DNA of 64,000 nt from Duganella sp. BJB476 (lineage in GTDB: Bacteria; Pseudomonadota; Gammaproteobacteria; Burkholderiales; Burkholderiaceae_D), in contig NZ_QVIO01000001.1 of assembly GCF_003416895.1 (NCBI RefSeq), forward strand, positions 1,550,001 through 1,614,000, written 5' to 3'. Within the stretch, counting starts at the first letter, position 1. Every line of letters begins with the position of its first letter. The position numbers and the translations under genes were made by a program. The notes beneath the pieces are model-generated. The model saw only the letters and a program-made list of their open reading frames with translations. It had not been told where the DNA came from and ran no database searches. Below, piece by piece: positions 41,423-50,713 of this stretch.

Positions 41423-42967
41423 TCATGGCTTGTCATCCCTGCGGCCATCCGCGGCCCGATGCCACCAGCCGCCGCCCAGCGCCTGGAACAACGCCGCTGT
41501 ATCGCCGAGCTGGCTCGCCTGCGCCTGCGCCCATTGCAACTCGGCCTGCCGCAGATTTTGCTCGGCCACGATCAGGGTCATGCGATCCAGCGCGCCGTGC
41601 GCGTGCTGTCGCTCGGTGATTGCGACGGCCGTCCGCGCGGCATCCCTGGCATCGGCCGCCGTTTGCAAAGCGCCGGCGTCGGCGTTAATAGAGTGCAGTA
41701 CGTCCGCAACGTTTTGAAAAGCGGTGGCGACTGTCGACCTGTAGCTTGCAATAGCGCCCTTCAGCGACTCATGCGCGGCGGATTCGCGGTGCTTGAGCGT
41801 ACCTGCATCGAACAACGACTGCGTGACGCTTGCCGTCAGGTCGAAGAATTTCCCGCTGCTCCAGAACATCTGCCCGAACTGGCTGGCCGCGCCGCCGGCC
41901 GAACCGGAGATGGAAAATTGCGGCAGGCGCGCCGCGCGTGCTATGCCGACCGCCGCGCTGGCAGAGCGCAACGTTTCCTCGGCCGCCCGCACATCGGGAC
42001 GCTGCTCAACCAGGGATGAAGGCAAGGTCAAGGGTAATTCCTCGGGCAGATGGAAGGAATCCAAGGAAAAGCCAGGCACCTCCCCGTCTATCGGCACGCC
42101 CGCCAGCACCCGCAGCAGATCGCGGTTCTGTTCGAATTGCTTCTGCAGCACAGGCAACAGCTGCCTGGACTGGGCCAGCACGCCCTGCTGCGCCGCGAAC
42201 TCCAGGCGCGAGATGTAGCCGGCCTTCAGCTGGCGCTGGGCCAGCGCCAGCGCGGCCTGATTCGCCTCGATAATCTCGTTGACCACAGTGATTTGCCGGC
42301 GCAGCAAGGCATCCTGGAATGCGGAAGCGACGATGTTGGACGCCAGCGTGATGTAGGCAGCCTCCAGTTCAAAGCGCTGCATCTGCTGCAGTGCTTGCAG
42401 CGACTCCAGCTGCCGGCGGTTGGCGCCGAACACGTCGGGCGTATAGGCGACAGTCAGCTGCGCGGTGTGGAAGTTGTAGATCACCGGTGCGTTGAACGGC
42501 GCGCTGCCGCCCTCGCTGGCGGGCGTGTTCTGTTTGGCGCTGATCACCGATCCATTGCCCTGGACGCCAGGCGAGTTACCACCCAGATTGCCCGCGACCT
42601 TGGTGCGGGCCGGTGTGTAGCCCGCCTGCACGGTCGGATAGAAATAGCCTTGTTGCGCGTAGACGTTCTCCTGCGCCGCGCGCAGCGCCGCTTCGGCCGC
42701 TTCAATGTTCGGATTCGCGGACCACGCCTGCTCGATCAGCGCATTCAGCTCGGCGGACTTGAACAGCGTCCACCAATTGTTCTGTATATCCTGCTGCATC
42801 ACATATCGCTGGGCGGAGCTGACGGCAGGCCCCGCGCCATACGTCTGCGGCACGGACAACGCGGGCCGCTGATAATCCGGCCCGGCCGCGCACCCCGCGA
42901 GCTGTATCGCCAGCACGGCCGCGCAGATACGGCGATGGCGCAATTTCATCGGCAATAATAAGGTCAT
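41423..42967 (-). CDS. RND efflux outer-membrane lipoprotein (NodT/OprM family)
   Basis: A 514-residue outer-membrane factor with a lipobox AIQLAGCAAGPDYQRP and the two OEP repeats (ELNALIEQAWSANPNIEAAE, ... ERQHAHGALDRMTLIVAEQNL). It forms the outer channel of the tripartite pump with the upstream RND and adaptor genes. The start at 42967 overlaps the RND stop as ATGA. It belongs to the NodT lipoprotein type, not to the canonical CzcC type. Confidence 0.92.
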   Translation of the reverse strand: MTLLLPMKLRHRRICAAVLAIQLAGCAAGPDYQRPALSVPQTYGAGPAVSSAQRYVMQQDIQNNWWTLFKSAELNALIEQAWSANPNIEAAEAALRAAQENVYAQQGYFYPTVQAGYTPARTKVAGNLGGNSPGVQGNGSVISAKQNTPASEGGSAPFNAPVIYNFHTAQLTVAYTPDVFGANRRQLESLQALQQMQRFELEAAYITLASNIVASAFQDALLRRQITVVNEIIEANQAALALAQRQLKAGYISRLEFAAQQGVLAQSRQLLPVLQKQFEQNRDLLRVLAGVPIDGEVPGFSLDSFHLPEELPLTLPSSLVEQRPDVRAAEETLRSASAAVGIARAARLPQFSISGSAGGAASQFGQMFWSSGKFFDLTASVTQSLFDAGTLKHRESAAHESLKGAIASYRSTVATAFQNVADVLHSINADAGALQTAADARDAARTAVAITERQHAHGALDRMTLIVAEQNLRQAELQWAQAQASQLGDTAALFQALGGGWWHRAADGRRDDKP

Positions 42968-45900
42968 GGGTTCGTGGGGGCGGTGTCGCCCGGTTCAGAG
43001 AAATTGCCAAACAACCGCAGCGCAGCCGGCAGCACCAGCAGCGTGAACAGCGTGCCGCTGACGATGCCGCCGACGATCACGCAGGCAAACGGCCGCTGCG
43101 TCTCGCTGCCGATGCCATGCGACAGCGCTGCCGGCAGCAAGCCCATGCCGGCCATCAGGGCCGTCATCAGGATAGGCCTCAGGCGCATCGCGGCGCCGCC
43201 GACGATGGCATGCGCCACCGCCGCGCCCTCGCGCACGCGCTGCATGACTTCCTCGACCATGATGACACCGTTCTGCACCGAGATGCCCGCCACGGCGATG
43301 AACCCGACCGCCGCCGACACCGACAGGTGCAGCCCCGCCAAGCCCAGCGCCGCCAACCCGCCTATCATGGTGAACGGCACCATGCCGAGCACCAGCGCCG
43401 CCAGCCGCACCGAGCGAAACGCCCAGAACAGCAGGGAAAACATCAGCAGTATCGTCAGCGGAATGATGACCGCCAGGCGCTTGGCGGCGCGCTGGGAATT
43501 CTCGAACTGGCCGCCCCAGGTGATCTCATAGCCGGGCGGCAGCTTGACCTTTTCGCTCACGGCGCGCTGAGCCTCTTCGATGAAGCTGCCCTGGTCGCGC
43601 CCCAGCAAGTTCATCTTGACGATGACGCTGCGGGAGCCCGACTCGCGCTGGATGCGCGATACGCCTTGCCGCAATTCGATGGTGGCCACATCGTGCAGCG
43701 CCACCGTGCCCGAGCCATTGCCGACCTGCGTGCCCGGCACGGTCAGCCGCAGGTTGCCGATGGCATCGATGCCGCTGCGGTTTTGCTCATTTATTTTCAA
43801 GACCACGTCGAAGCGCTTGTCCTGCTCGAAGTAGCTGGTGACGGCCGCGCCGGACAGCGCCTGGTTGACCAGCGTGTTGACGTCGCCGATCGAGATCCCG
43901 TAGCGCGCCATGCGGCCACGGTCGGGCGTCACCACCACTTCGCTCTGGCCGCCGATGCGGGTCGCATCGACATCGGTGGCGCCGGGGACGGACTGGATCA
44001 CGTCCATCAACTGCTGCGCCTTGCTGTCGAGGATAGCCAGGTCGCCGCCGCTGATCTTGGCGACGATCTCGCCGCGAAAGCCGGACAGCGATTCCTCGAC
44101 GTTGTCCTGGATGACCTGCGAAAAATTCGTCGTCACGCCCGGAATGGCCGCCAGGCTGGCGGACATGTCGGCCACCAGCGCCTCCTTGTCGCGGAAGCGC
44201 CACTGGTTGCGCGGCTGCAGGTCGATCAGGCTTTCCAGGTTGTTCGGGCCCTTGGGGTCGGAGCCATCGTCCGGCCGGCCGGCCTGGCTGATCACGTGCG
44301 CGACCTCAGGATAGGCCAGCAGCTTCTGGCGCATCTGGCGTTCGACCGCCTTGGTGGTCTCCAGCGCCGCCGAAGTGGGCAAGGTAATGGTGAGCCAGAT
44401 ATTGCCCTCGTCCAGCTTGGGCATGAATTCGCTGCCCAGGCGCGGCGCCAGCGCAAACGCCAGCGCCAGCGGCAGCAGCGACACCCACAGCACGACCTTG
44501 GTCTTGCGCAGCGTGGCATCCAGCAGCGCGTGATAGCGCCGCTGCAGATTGGACAGCCAGGCCCGGTGCACCTCGACCAGCGGCCGGCGCTGGGTGGTCC
44601 AGGACAGCAAGGTAGGCAGCAGCGTGAACGTCAGCAGCACCGCGCCGGCCAGCGCGAACGACAGCGTCAGGGCCACCGGCGTGAAGATCTTGCCCTCGAC
44701 CCGCTGGAAGGTGAAGATGGGCACAAAGGCCAGGATGATGATCGCCTTCGAGAACAGCACAGGATGGGCCATGTCGCTCATCGTCCGGTGCAGCACGTGC
44801 ATGCGCGCTTCAATCGGATTCCCTTCATTAACCGGCATCAGCGCCATGCGCACCATCAGCGCTTCGACGATCACCACCGCGCTATCGATGATGATGCCGA
44901 AGTCCACCGCGCCCAGCGAAATCAGGTTGGCGGATACACCGCGCGCGTTCATCAACACAAAGGCAAACAGCAGCGCCAGCGGAATCACGGTGGCGACGAT
45001 CAACGCCGCCCGCCAGCTGGACAGGAACACGACCAGGATGACGATCACCAGCAAGGCGCCGATCACCAGATTCTCCGCCACGGTCTTCACCGTATGGTGA
45101 ACCAGCTCGGTGCGGTCGTAGATCGGGATGATCTTGACGCCGGCCGGCAGGCGCTTCTGCAGCTGCGCAATACGCTCCTTCAATTCCGTGTTGATCTTGG
45201 ACGGATTGCCGCCCTTGGTCATCGAGACGATGCCCTCGACCACGCTGTCGCGCTGGTCCGCGGCGACGATGCCGAAGCGCGGCCGCTCGCCCGCCTGCAC
45301 CGTGGCGACGTCGCCGACGGTGATCGCCCGTCCCTGGCGCGACGTCACGACGATCTGACGCATGTCGGCCAGGCTGGTGAACAGGCCGGCCGAGCGCACG
45401 ACGAGCGATGCATCGCCCAGTTTGACCAGGCCGCCGCCTGCACTGCCCGTGCCATTGCCGATCGCCTGGCTTAGCTGGTCCAGCGTTACCTGGTACTTGG
45501 CCAGCAAAAAAGGATCGGCTTCGACCTGGTACTCGCGGATGGTGCCGCCAAAACTGACCACGTCGGCCACGCCCGGCGTCATGCGCAGCGCCGGCCGTAT
45601 GGTCCAATCCTGCAAGGTGCGGATGTCCGCCTCGGACATGCGTGGCGCGTCGATCGCGTAGCGGTAGACTTCACCGACGGCGGTCGACAAGGGGGCAAGT
45701 TGCGGCTGCACGCCGGTCGGCAAGGTGACGGTCGACAGCTTCTCACTGACCTGCTGGCGCGCGAAATAGTTATCCGTCTCGTCGTCGAACGTCAGCGTGA
45801 CGATGGACAGGCCGGTCATTGTCACGGAGCGCACGTTGATCAGGTGGGGAATGCCGGCCACCTCGCGCTCGATCGGCAGCGTGACGGTACGCTCCATGTC

Positions 45901-46077
45901 CTCCGGCGCCTGGCCCGAGAGCTGGGAAATCACGCGCACTTGCACATCCTGCACATCCGGGAACGCTTCGATCGGCAGGTTGGACAGCGCGTAGAAGCCG
46001 AATCCTGTCAAGGCAAAGACCAGCACCATCACAAACACCCGCTGGCGCAGTGCGAATACGATCAACCGGTCGATCAT
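42964..46077 (-). CDS. Heavy-metal efflux RND permease (CzcA/CusA family)
   Basis: A 1037-residue inner-membrane proton-driven pump of the HME-RND subfamily: MIDRLIVFALRQRVFVMVLV start, PIEAFPDVQDVQVRVISQ and the membrane charge-relay motif GAVDFGIIIDSAVVIVEALM in TM4. The DFG...D...E pattern defines metal transporters (CzcA D402/D408/E415 equivalents). Drug-RND pumps lack it. Likely substrates are Cu(I)/Ag(I) or Zn/Co/Cd, and the copper genes nearby favour copper. It overlaps both the adaptor upstream and the outer-membrane gene downstream by 4 bp. Confidence 0.93.
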   Translation of the reverse strand: MIDRLIVFALRQRVFVMVLVFALTGFGFYALSNLPIEAFPDVQDVQVRVISQLSGQAPEDMERTVTLPIEREVAGIPHLINVRSVTMTGLSIVTLTFDDETDNYFARQQVSEKLSTVTLPTGVQPQLAPLSTAVGEVYRYAIDAPRMSEADIRTLQDWTIRPALRMTPGVADVVSFGGTIREYQVEADPFLLAKYQVTLDQLSQAIGNGTGSAGGGLVKLGDASLVVRSAGLFTSLADMRQIVVTSRQGRAITVGDVATVQAGERPRFGIVAADQRDSVVEGIVSMTKGGNPSKINTELKERIAQLQKRLPAGVKIIPIYDRTELVHHTVKTVAENLVIGALLVIVILVVFLSSWRAALIVATVIPLALLFAFVLMNARGVSANLISLGAVDFGIIIDSAVVIVEALMVRMALMPVNEGNPIEARMHVLHRTMSDMAHPVLFSKAIIILAFVPIFTFQRVEGKIFTPVALTLSFALAGAVLLTFTLLPTLLSWTTQRRPLVEVHRAWLSNLQRRYHALLDATLRKTKVVLWVSLLPLALAFALAPRLGSEFMPKLDEGNIWLTITLPTSAALETTKAVERQMRQKLLAYPEVAHVISQAGRPDDGSDPKGPNNLESLIDLQPRNQWRFRDKEALVADMSASLAAIPGVTTNFSQVIQDNVEESLSGFRGEIVAKISGGDLAILDSKAQQLMDVIQSVPGATDVDATRIGGQSEVVVTPDRGRMARYGISIGDVNTLVNQALSGAAVTSYFEQDKRFDVVLKINEQNRSGIDAIGNLRLTVPGTQVGNGSGTVALHDVATIELRQGVSRIQRESGSRSVIVKMNLLGRDQGSFIEEAQRAVSEKVKLPPGYEITWGGQFENSQRAAKRLAVIIPLTILLMFSLLFWAFRSVRLAALVLGMVPFTMIGGLAALGLAGLHLSVSAAVGFIAVAGISVQNGVIMVEEVMQRVREGAAVAHAIVGGAAMRLRPILMTALMAGMGLLPAALSHGIGSETQRPFACVIVGGIVSGTLFTLLVLPAALRLFGNFSEPGDTAPTNP

Positions 46078-47243
46078 GGCGCCCCGCCTGTGCGTGCACC
46101 CATCTCAGCGTCCAGCAGCAGCGCGCCGGTGGTGACGATGTTTTCGCCGCCCGACACACCCGCGCCTATATAACTGGCCTCGTTCCCGCGCGTGAGCATC
46201 TTGACCTGGCGGCGCTGGAACTGCTGCGGCGCCGACTGCACGAACACATAGGTGTACACGCCGCGATTGACCAGCGCCGTATTGGGCACCTTGACGGCGT
46301 TGCCGCGCTCCTGCAGCAGCGTGCTGCGCACGTACATTTCGGGAAGCAGTTTGCCGGTCGGGTTGTCCAGGCGCGCACGTACCGTGACGCGCCGCGTGTT
46401 GGGGTCGACCACCTGTCCCGGCTGGGCGATGGTGGCCTTGAAATGCTCGTTCGGAAAGGCGTCGCTTTCAACGTCCACGCTTGCGCCCTGCCTGACGCTG
46501 GCCAGCATGGATTCGGGCACGTCGATCATCAACCATAGCCGCTTCGGATTGGTGAGTACAAACAGCGGCGCAGCCATACCCGGCGACACTTCCAGCGCCG
46601 GCGTCACGTTGCGCTCAGCGACGATGCCGTCGATCGGGCTGACCAGGCTGAAACGCTGCCCCTGCAGGCGGTCGCCATGAGGATTGATGCCGCGGACGCG
46701 CAGCAGCGCGCGCGATGTCTCCGCGTGCGCCTGGTCGAGATCCGATTGGGCCGATTCCGAGTCCTTGCCGGCGATGGCTTCGCCGGGCACCAGTTCCTTC
46801 GCGCGCTCCATGGCCTTGCGCTTGCGTTCTTCGTCGGCACGCGCCTTGTTCAGGTCCGCCAACGCCGCGCCAAAATCAGGGGAATCGATTTCGGCCAGCA
46901 CCTGCCCCGCATGGACCGGAGAACCAGGCGCCGCCTTGATCGCCGCCACGCGGCCGTTGACGCCGACGCCTATCCTGGCCGTCACGTCTTCGTCATACAC
47001 CACGCGGGCGCTGAGCGTGTCGCCGGCGGGCATGGCTACCGCAGGCAGTATTTGCGCCTGTATCATCGCCAGTTGCGGCGCTCCACGCGGGAACTCTATC
47101 CGGTCGGGATCCGGCGCCGGCGTCGCTGCCGCATTGGCGACAGGTGCGGCCGATGGCGGCTGGTGCAGCTGATATCCGGCGATGGAAGCGGATGCCAGTA
47201 ACAAGAGAATGACAATGGCCGCCGACTTCTTTTTCATACCCAT
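46074..47243 (-). CDS. RND periplasmic adaptor (CzcB/CusB-like membrane-fusion protein)
   Basis: A 389-residue HlyD-family adaptor: N-terminal membrane anchor (AAIVILLLLASASIAGYQL), lipoyl half-motifs (GVNGRVAAIKAAPGSPVHAGQVLAEIDSPDFG), a helical hairpin and a beta-barrel (VSPIDGIVAERNVTPALEVS). It bridges the RND permease and the outer-membrane channel. It is the first gene of the czc-like operon and lies divergently, 102 bp from the response-regulator gene, a shared control region. Confidence 0.92.
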   Translation of the reverse strand: MGMKKKSAAIVILLLLASASIAGYQLHQPPSAAPVANAAATPAPDPDRIEFPRGAPQLAMIQAQILPAVAMPAGDTLSARVVYDEDVTARIGVGVNGRVAAIKAAPGSPVHAGQVLAEIDSPDFGAALADLNKARADEERKRKAMERAKELVPGEAIAGKDSESAQSDLDQAHAETSRALLRVRGINPHGDRLQGQRFSLVSPIDGIVAERNVTPALEVSPGMAAPLFVLTNPKRLWLMIDVPESMLASVRQGASVDVESDAFPNEHFKATIAQPGQVVDPNTRRVTVRARLDNPTGKLLPEMYVRSTLLQERGNAVKVPNTALVNRGVYTYVFVQSAPQQFQRRQVKMLTRGNEASYIGAGVSGGENIVTTGALLLDAEMGARTGGAP

Positions 47244-47345
47244 GGAGCTTCCTGTGTCAGTTAGAATGCGGTGACGTATCTCACCGCGATCGCTTTTGAT
47301 GATACGGCGTCAACCTTGCCTGAACCTTGCCTACGATGAAACGCC

Positions 47346-48023
47346 ATGCCACTTTTGCTTGTTGAGGATGACCGAGAACTCGCTCACGGCTTGAGCAGCT
47401 CGCTCGCGCAATCCGATTACATGACCGACGTCGTGTTCGACGGCAGTTCGGCACTGGAGGCGTGCGCGCAGACGACCTACGACCTGGTGGTGCTGGATCT
47501 CGGGCTTCCCGACATGGACGGCCTGGAAGTGCTGCGGCGCCTGCGTAAAGCGGGACTGACGGCGCCCGTGCTGATACTGACCGCGCGCTTCGATCTCGAC
47601 GACCGCGTGCTGGGTCTCGATGCCGGCGGCGACGACTACCTTGCCAAGCCGTTTGCGCTGCCCGAGCTGGAAGCGAGGATACGCGCGCTACTGCGCCGCA
47701 GCGCACCGAACGAGTCGCAGCTGACCTTCTGCGACATCGTCTTTGAACCGGTCTCCAAACAAGCCAGTGTGCGTGGCCGCGAGCTGGCGCTGACCGCCGC
47801 CGAAGCATCGGTGCTGGGTTTGTTGATGCGCCGCCCACGGCGCGTGGTCAGCAAGTCGCAGTTCCTCGACGATATCTATGACCATGCCGAAGAAAAGAAT
47901 TCAGCGATGATCGAAGTATTCGTCAGCAGGCTGCGGCGCAAGCTGGCCGACGCCCAGTCGCAGGTGCACATACGGGCATTGCGCGGCCTGGGATACCGCC
48001 TGGACGAACGTGCAGATGAATAA
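47346..48023 (+). CDS. OmpR/PhoB-family response regulator
   Basis: A 225-residue regulator: receiver domain with acidic pocket VEDDREL, phospho-Asp in VVLDLGLPDMDGL (about residue 51), and signature Lys in DYLAKPFALPEL. The C-terminal winged helix contains LTAAEASVLGLLMRRPRRVVSKSQF and VEVFVSRLRRKL-type IEVFVSRLRRKL. It partners with the sensor kinase that follows and very probably controls the divergent efflux operon and perhaps the copper genes downstream. Confidence 0.94.
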   Translation: MPLLLVEDDRELAHGLSSSLAQSDYMTDVVFDGSSALEACAQTTYDLVVLDLGLPDMDGLEVLRRLRKAGLTAPVLILTARFDLDDRVLGLDAGGDDYLAKPFALPELEARIRALLRRSAPNESQLTFCDIVFEPVSKQASVRGRELALTAAEASVLGLLMRRPRRVVSKSQFLDDIYDHAEEKNSAMIEVFVSRLRRKLADAQSQVHIRALRGLGYRLDERADE

Positions 48024-49401
48024 GCCGCAACCCAGCCTGCGCCGCCAGTTGCTGCTGCACCTGGCGATTCCCATCCTGGTGGTGCTGACGCTGGGCGCGG
48101 CGGGCGGCATGTTCATCGCCCGCCATGTCGGCTATCAAGTGCACGATCAGTGGTTGCTGGATTCGGCGATGACGCTGGCGGCCCAGGTCAAGGCCGAAGA
48201 TGGACGCGTGCGGCTGGCCCTGCCCCCCGAGGCGGAGCAGATGTTCCAGTGGGACCGGCTGGACCGGATCTATTGGCAAACGTCGTCCACCAGGCAGGGC
48301 AACCTGCTGAGCAACGCAGTCATTCCGCCGCCCCCTGCGGCAGAGGCCACCGAACAACCGGCGTTTTACGACGCCATCCTGGACGGGCGGCCGATACGCG
48401 TGGTCTCGATGGACATGCCGGCGCCCTCGGGCGTCAACGACACCCTCCATATCCAGGTCGCGGAAACCATGCACAAGCGCGAACAAGTGGCTGGCAAGAT
48501 TTTCTCGCAGTGGGCGCCGTTGCAGATCGCCGTGATGGTGATGGGCGGCGTTTTCATCTGGCTGGCGGTGACGCGTAATTTATCGAAGGTCGACAGCGTC
48601 GCGGCCCGGTTGGGGAGCTACGAAACCGCCAACCTGGTGCCCGTGGCCGACACGGAGAGCATGCCGGTGGAGATCAAGCCGCTCATCAACGCCATCAACC
48701 TGCTGATTGCAAAGCTCAGCGACGAGCAGGAATCGCAAAAACGGTTTATATCGAATGCCGCGCACCAGCTACGAACGCCGTTGGCGACGTTGCAGGTGCA
48801 AACCCAGCGCGCGTTGCGCGAGCGGGATGTGTCGAAGAAGGATCAAGCGCTGGATGACGTGCGGCGCGCAGTTACCAGGCTGCATCGCGTCGCGCATCAG
48901 CTGTTGACGCTGATGCGCTCCGAGCACCAGGCGGAAAAACATCTCAATCTCGCCGATGTCGACCTGGCCGATCTGGCGCGGGAAGAAGTGGAACGCTGGG
49001 CGGACAACGCCCTCGACAAGCAGATCGACCTAGGCTACGAAGGACCGGAACACGGCGTCGTCATTTACGGCAATGCCCATCTGCTGCGCGAGTTGATGGG
49101 CAATTTGATCGACAACGCCATTCGCTACAACCGGCCCGGAGGCGTCGTTACGCTGGCCTTGCACGCGGACCCGGTTCATCTTTCGGTCGAAGACGACGGG
49201 CCAGGCATTCCCGCTCATGAACGCAGCCTGGTGCTTGAACGCTTCTATCGCGGCAGCAGCAGCGATGTCGCGGGCGGATGCGGACTGGGTCTGCCCATCG
49301 CCTTCGAGATCGCCGCCCGCCACAACGCGCAACTCCGCATCGCTTCCCAAGCTGCCGAATGCGGCACGCGTGTGGAGGTGCTGTTCCTGCCCGCCAAATG
49401 A
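48016..49401 (+). CDS. Sensor histidine kinase of the metal-efflux two-component system
   Basis: A 461-residue kinase: an N-terminal transmembrane segment (LLLHLAIPILVVLTLGAAGG), a periplasmic 2CSK_N-type sensor region, a second TM (IAVMVMGGVFIWLAVT), a HAMP-like link, the H-box FISNAAHQLRTPLATLQ and the ATPase motifs LIDNAIRYN (N), VEDDGPGIP (G1) and GCGLGLPIAFEIA (G2). It belongs to the TctE-like group. The ATG at 48016 overlaps the regulator gene by 8 bp; a GTG at 48010 is also in frame. Confidence 0.92.
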   Translation: MNKPQPSLRRQLLLHLAIPILVVLTLGAAGGMFIARHVGYQVHDQWLLDSAMTLAAQVKAEDGRVRLALPPEAEQMFQWDRLDRIYWQTSSTRQGNLLSNAVIPPPPAAEATEQPAFYDAILDGRPIRVVSMDMPAPSGVNDTLHIQVAETMHKREQVAGKIFSQWAPLQIAVMVMGGVFIWLAVTRNLSKVDSVAARLGSYETANLVPVADTESMPVEIKPLINAINLLIAKLSDEQESQKRFISNAAHQLRTPLATLQVQTQRALRERDVSKKDQALDDVRRAVTRLHRVAHQLLTLMRSEHQAEKHLNLADVDLADLAREEVERWADNALDKQIDLGYEGPEHGVVIYGNAHLLRELMGNLIDNAIRYNRPGGVVTLALHADPVHLSVEDDGPGIPAHERSLVLERFYRGSSSDVAGGCGLGLPIAFEIAARHNAQLRIASQAAECGTRVEVLFLPAK

Positions 49402-49419
49402 CGGATAGCCGGCTGCCGG

Positions 49420-50319
49420 TCAGATGGCTGTCGGCGGCTGTTGCGATGTCAGGAGGGCGGCGGCAAGTATGGCGCCGAGCAGCAATACCGTCTCTATCCT
49501 CAACGCCAGCCGCACCACCGCGACACCAGCCGCCGATCGCGACGCGGCGGGCAAGCCGATAAATTTGTTGTACCCGCCGATGCCGATGGCAAGCAGCACC
49601 AACGCCACCTTGCTCAACAAGGTAAGGCCGTAAACGGTATAGATCAAATTCCCGGTGCTGCCGACGCGATGCCAGCCGCTGTAGATCCCCGTCATCGCAA
49701 TGGCCGCCAGCGCTGCCGTTGCGGCATGCGACATCCAGCCCAGGTAGCGCTGCAGTGCGTCCGTCTCCCATCGCACCGGCAACACCAGGCAGCCCGATAC
49801 CGCCACGATACCCGCCCACACGGAGATCGCCGACAGGTGGATGGACTCCGCCGCCATCGGCAACGACCAAAGCCCCTGCTCTCCCGCGTGGCCCATCGAT
49901 GAGCGGGTGACGGCGAATATGCCCATGCACAGCAGGACCGCCAGTTCAACCGCCGACGGCAGGCGCCGGACACAGCGCAACGCCAACACCGCCGCCAGCG
50001 CCGCGACGGCGACGCAACCGGACCGGCCGTAGGCGGTACTTGTCGCCATCACCCAGAACATGGCGCAAGCCTCGCGCAGGCCGGTGCCACCCATGACGGC
50101 GGTGGCGGCCAGCAGCGACAACCCGCATGCCGCGATGGCGACTCCCGCCGCCAGCAAATCCAGCGTCCGTAGCCGCGCTTCGAAAGCTGCGGGTCGGACC
50201 GCGCCAGCCGGCAGCCAGCGCCGCGCCCACCAGGAGCCGGCCAGCCAGCTAAAGCCGCAGTTGAGCACAAAAGCCGAGCCGACCTGCAGCAGCCAGACGA
50301 TGTCGACACCCTCCTCCAC
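49420..50319 (-). CDS. copD: Copper resistance protein CopD family
   Basis: A 299-residue integral membrane protein with about eight transmembrane helices (for example LLAAGVAIAACGLSLLAATA and AVLLCMGIFAVTRSSMGHAG). The CopD His-containing segments ESIHLSAISVWAGIV and GWMSHAATAALAAIAMTGIYSGW are conserved in PcoD/CopD and thought to bind copper. It forms a TAGTG overlap with copC (GTG start). Expected to import or handle periplasmic copper with CopC. Confidence 0.88.
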   Translation of the reverse strand: MEEGVDIVWLLQVGSAFVLNCGFSWLAGSWWARRWLPAGAVRPAAFEARLRTLDLLAAGVAIAACGLSLLAATAVMGGTGLREACAMFWVMATSTAYGRSGCVAVAALAAVLALRCVRRLPSAVELAVLLCMGIFAVTRSSMGHAGEQGLWSLPMAAESIHLSAISVWAGIVAVSGCLVLPVRWETDALQRYLGWMSHAATAALAAIAMTGIYSGWHRVGSTGNLIYTVYGLTLLSKVALVLLAIGIGGYNKFIGLPAASRSAAGVAVVRLALRIETVLLLGAILAAALLTSQQPPTAI

Positions 50320-50702
50320 TATTTGACCGTGAAGGTGAACTCGCCCTTGCGGCGATGTCCGTCAGGGCCGGCGACCGCCCAGGCCACCGTGTACGCTCCG
50401 GCAGGCAACGGCGGCAAGACCAGCCGCAGGATGGCGGGATTGCCGGTATCCACGGTGGCCTTGACCTTGTCGGACACGGCGCCCGCAAGCACACGGCCAG
50501 CGGCGCCGGTCAGTACGATGCTGCTGAACGCCGGCTCGATCTTCTCATTGAACGTCAGCGCGACCTCTTTCGGCGCCACGTCCAGCACCGCGTTGGCCGC
50601 CGGGCTGGAACTCTTCAAGCTGGCGTGTGCGGCGGCGATGGGCGCCGACAGCGTCGCCACCGCGACGACGGCAGTGGCCACCAAAGTGTGCAAAGTCTTC
50701 AT
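50319..50702 (-). CDS. copC: Periplasmic copper-binding protein CopC
   Basis: A 127-residue protein with a signal peptide (VAVATLSAPIAAAHA) and the CopC/PcoC fold. The mature N-terminus HASLKSSSPAANAVLDVAP provides the conserved first His of the Cu(II) site, and NEKIEPAFSSIVLT and GPDGHRRKGEFTFTV close the domain. No Met-rich Cu(I) loop is seen, so it is a Cu(II)-only type. It is coupled to copD and preceded by AAGGAGAACACAT. Confidence 0.93.
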   Translation of the reverse strand: MKTLHTLVATAVVAVATLSAPIAAAHASLKSSSPAANAVLDVAPKEVALTFNEKIEPAFSSIVLTGAAGRVLAGAVSDKVKATVDTGNPAILRLVLPPLPAGAYTVAWAVAGPDGHRRKGEFTFTVK

Positions 50703-50713
50703 ATGTGTTCTCC

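Noticed and set aside
43117..45474. 785-residue + strand frame across the RND permease gene.
   Set aside because: His/Arg/Gln-rich translation typical of an antisense frame; the minus-strand RND protein is complete with all its motifs.
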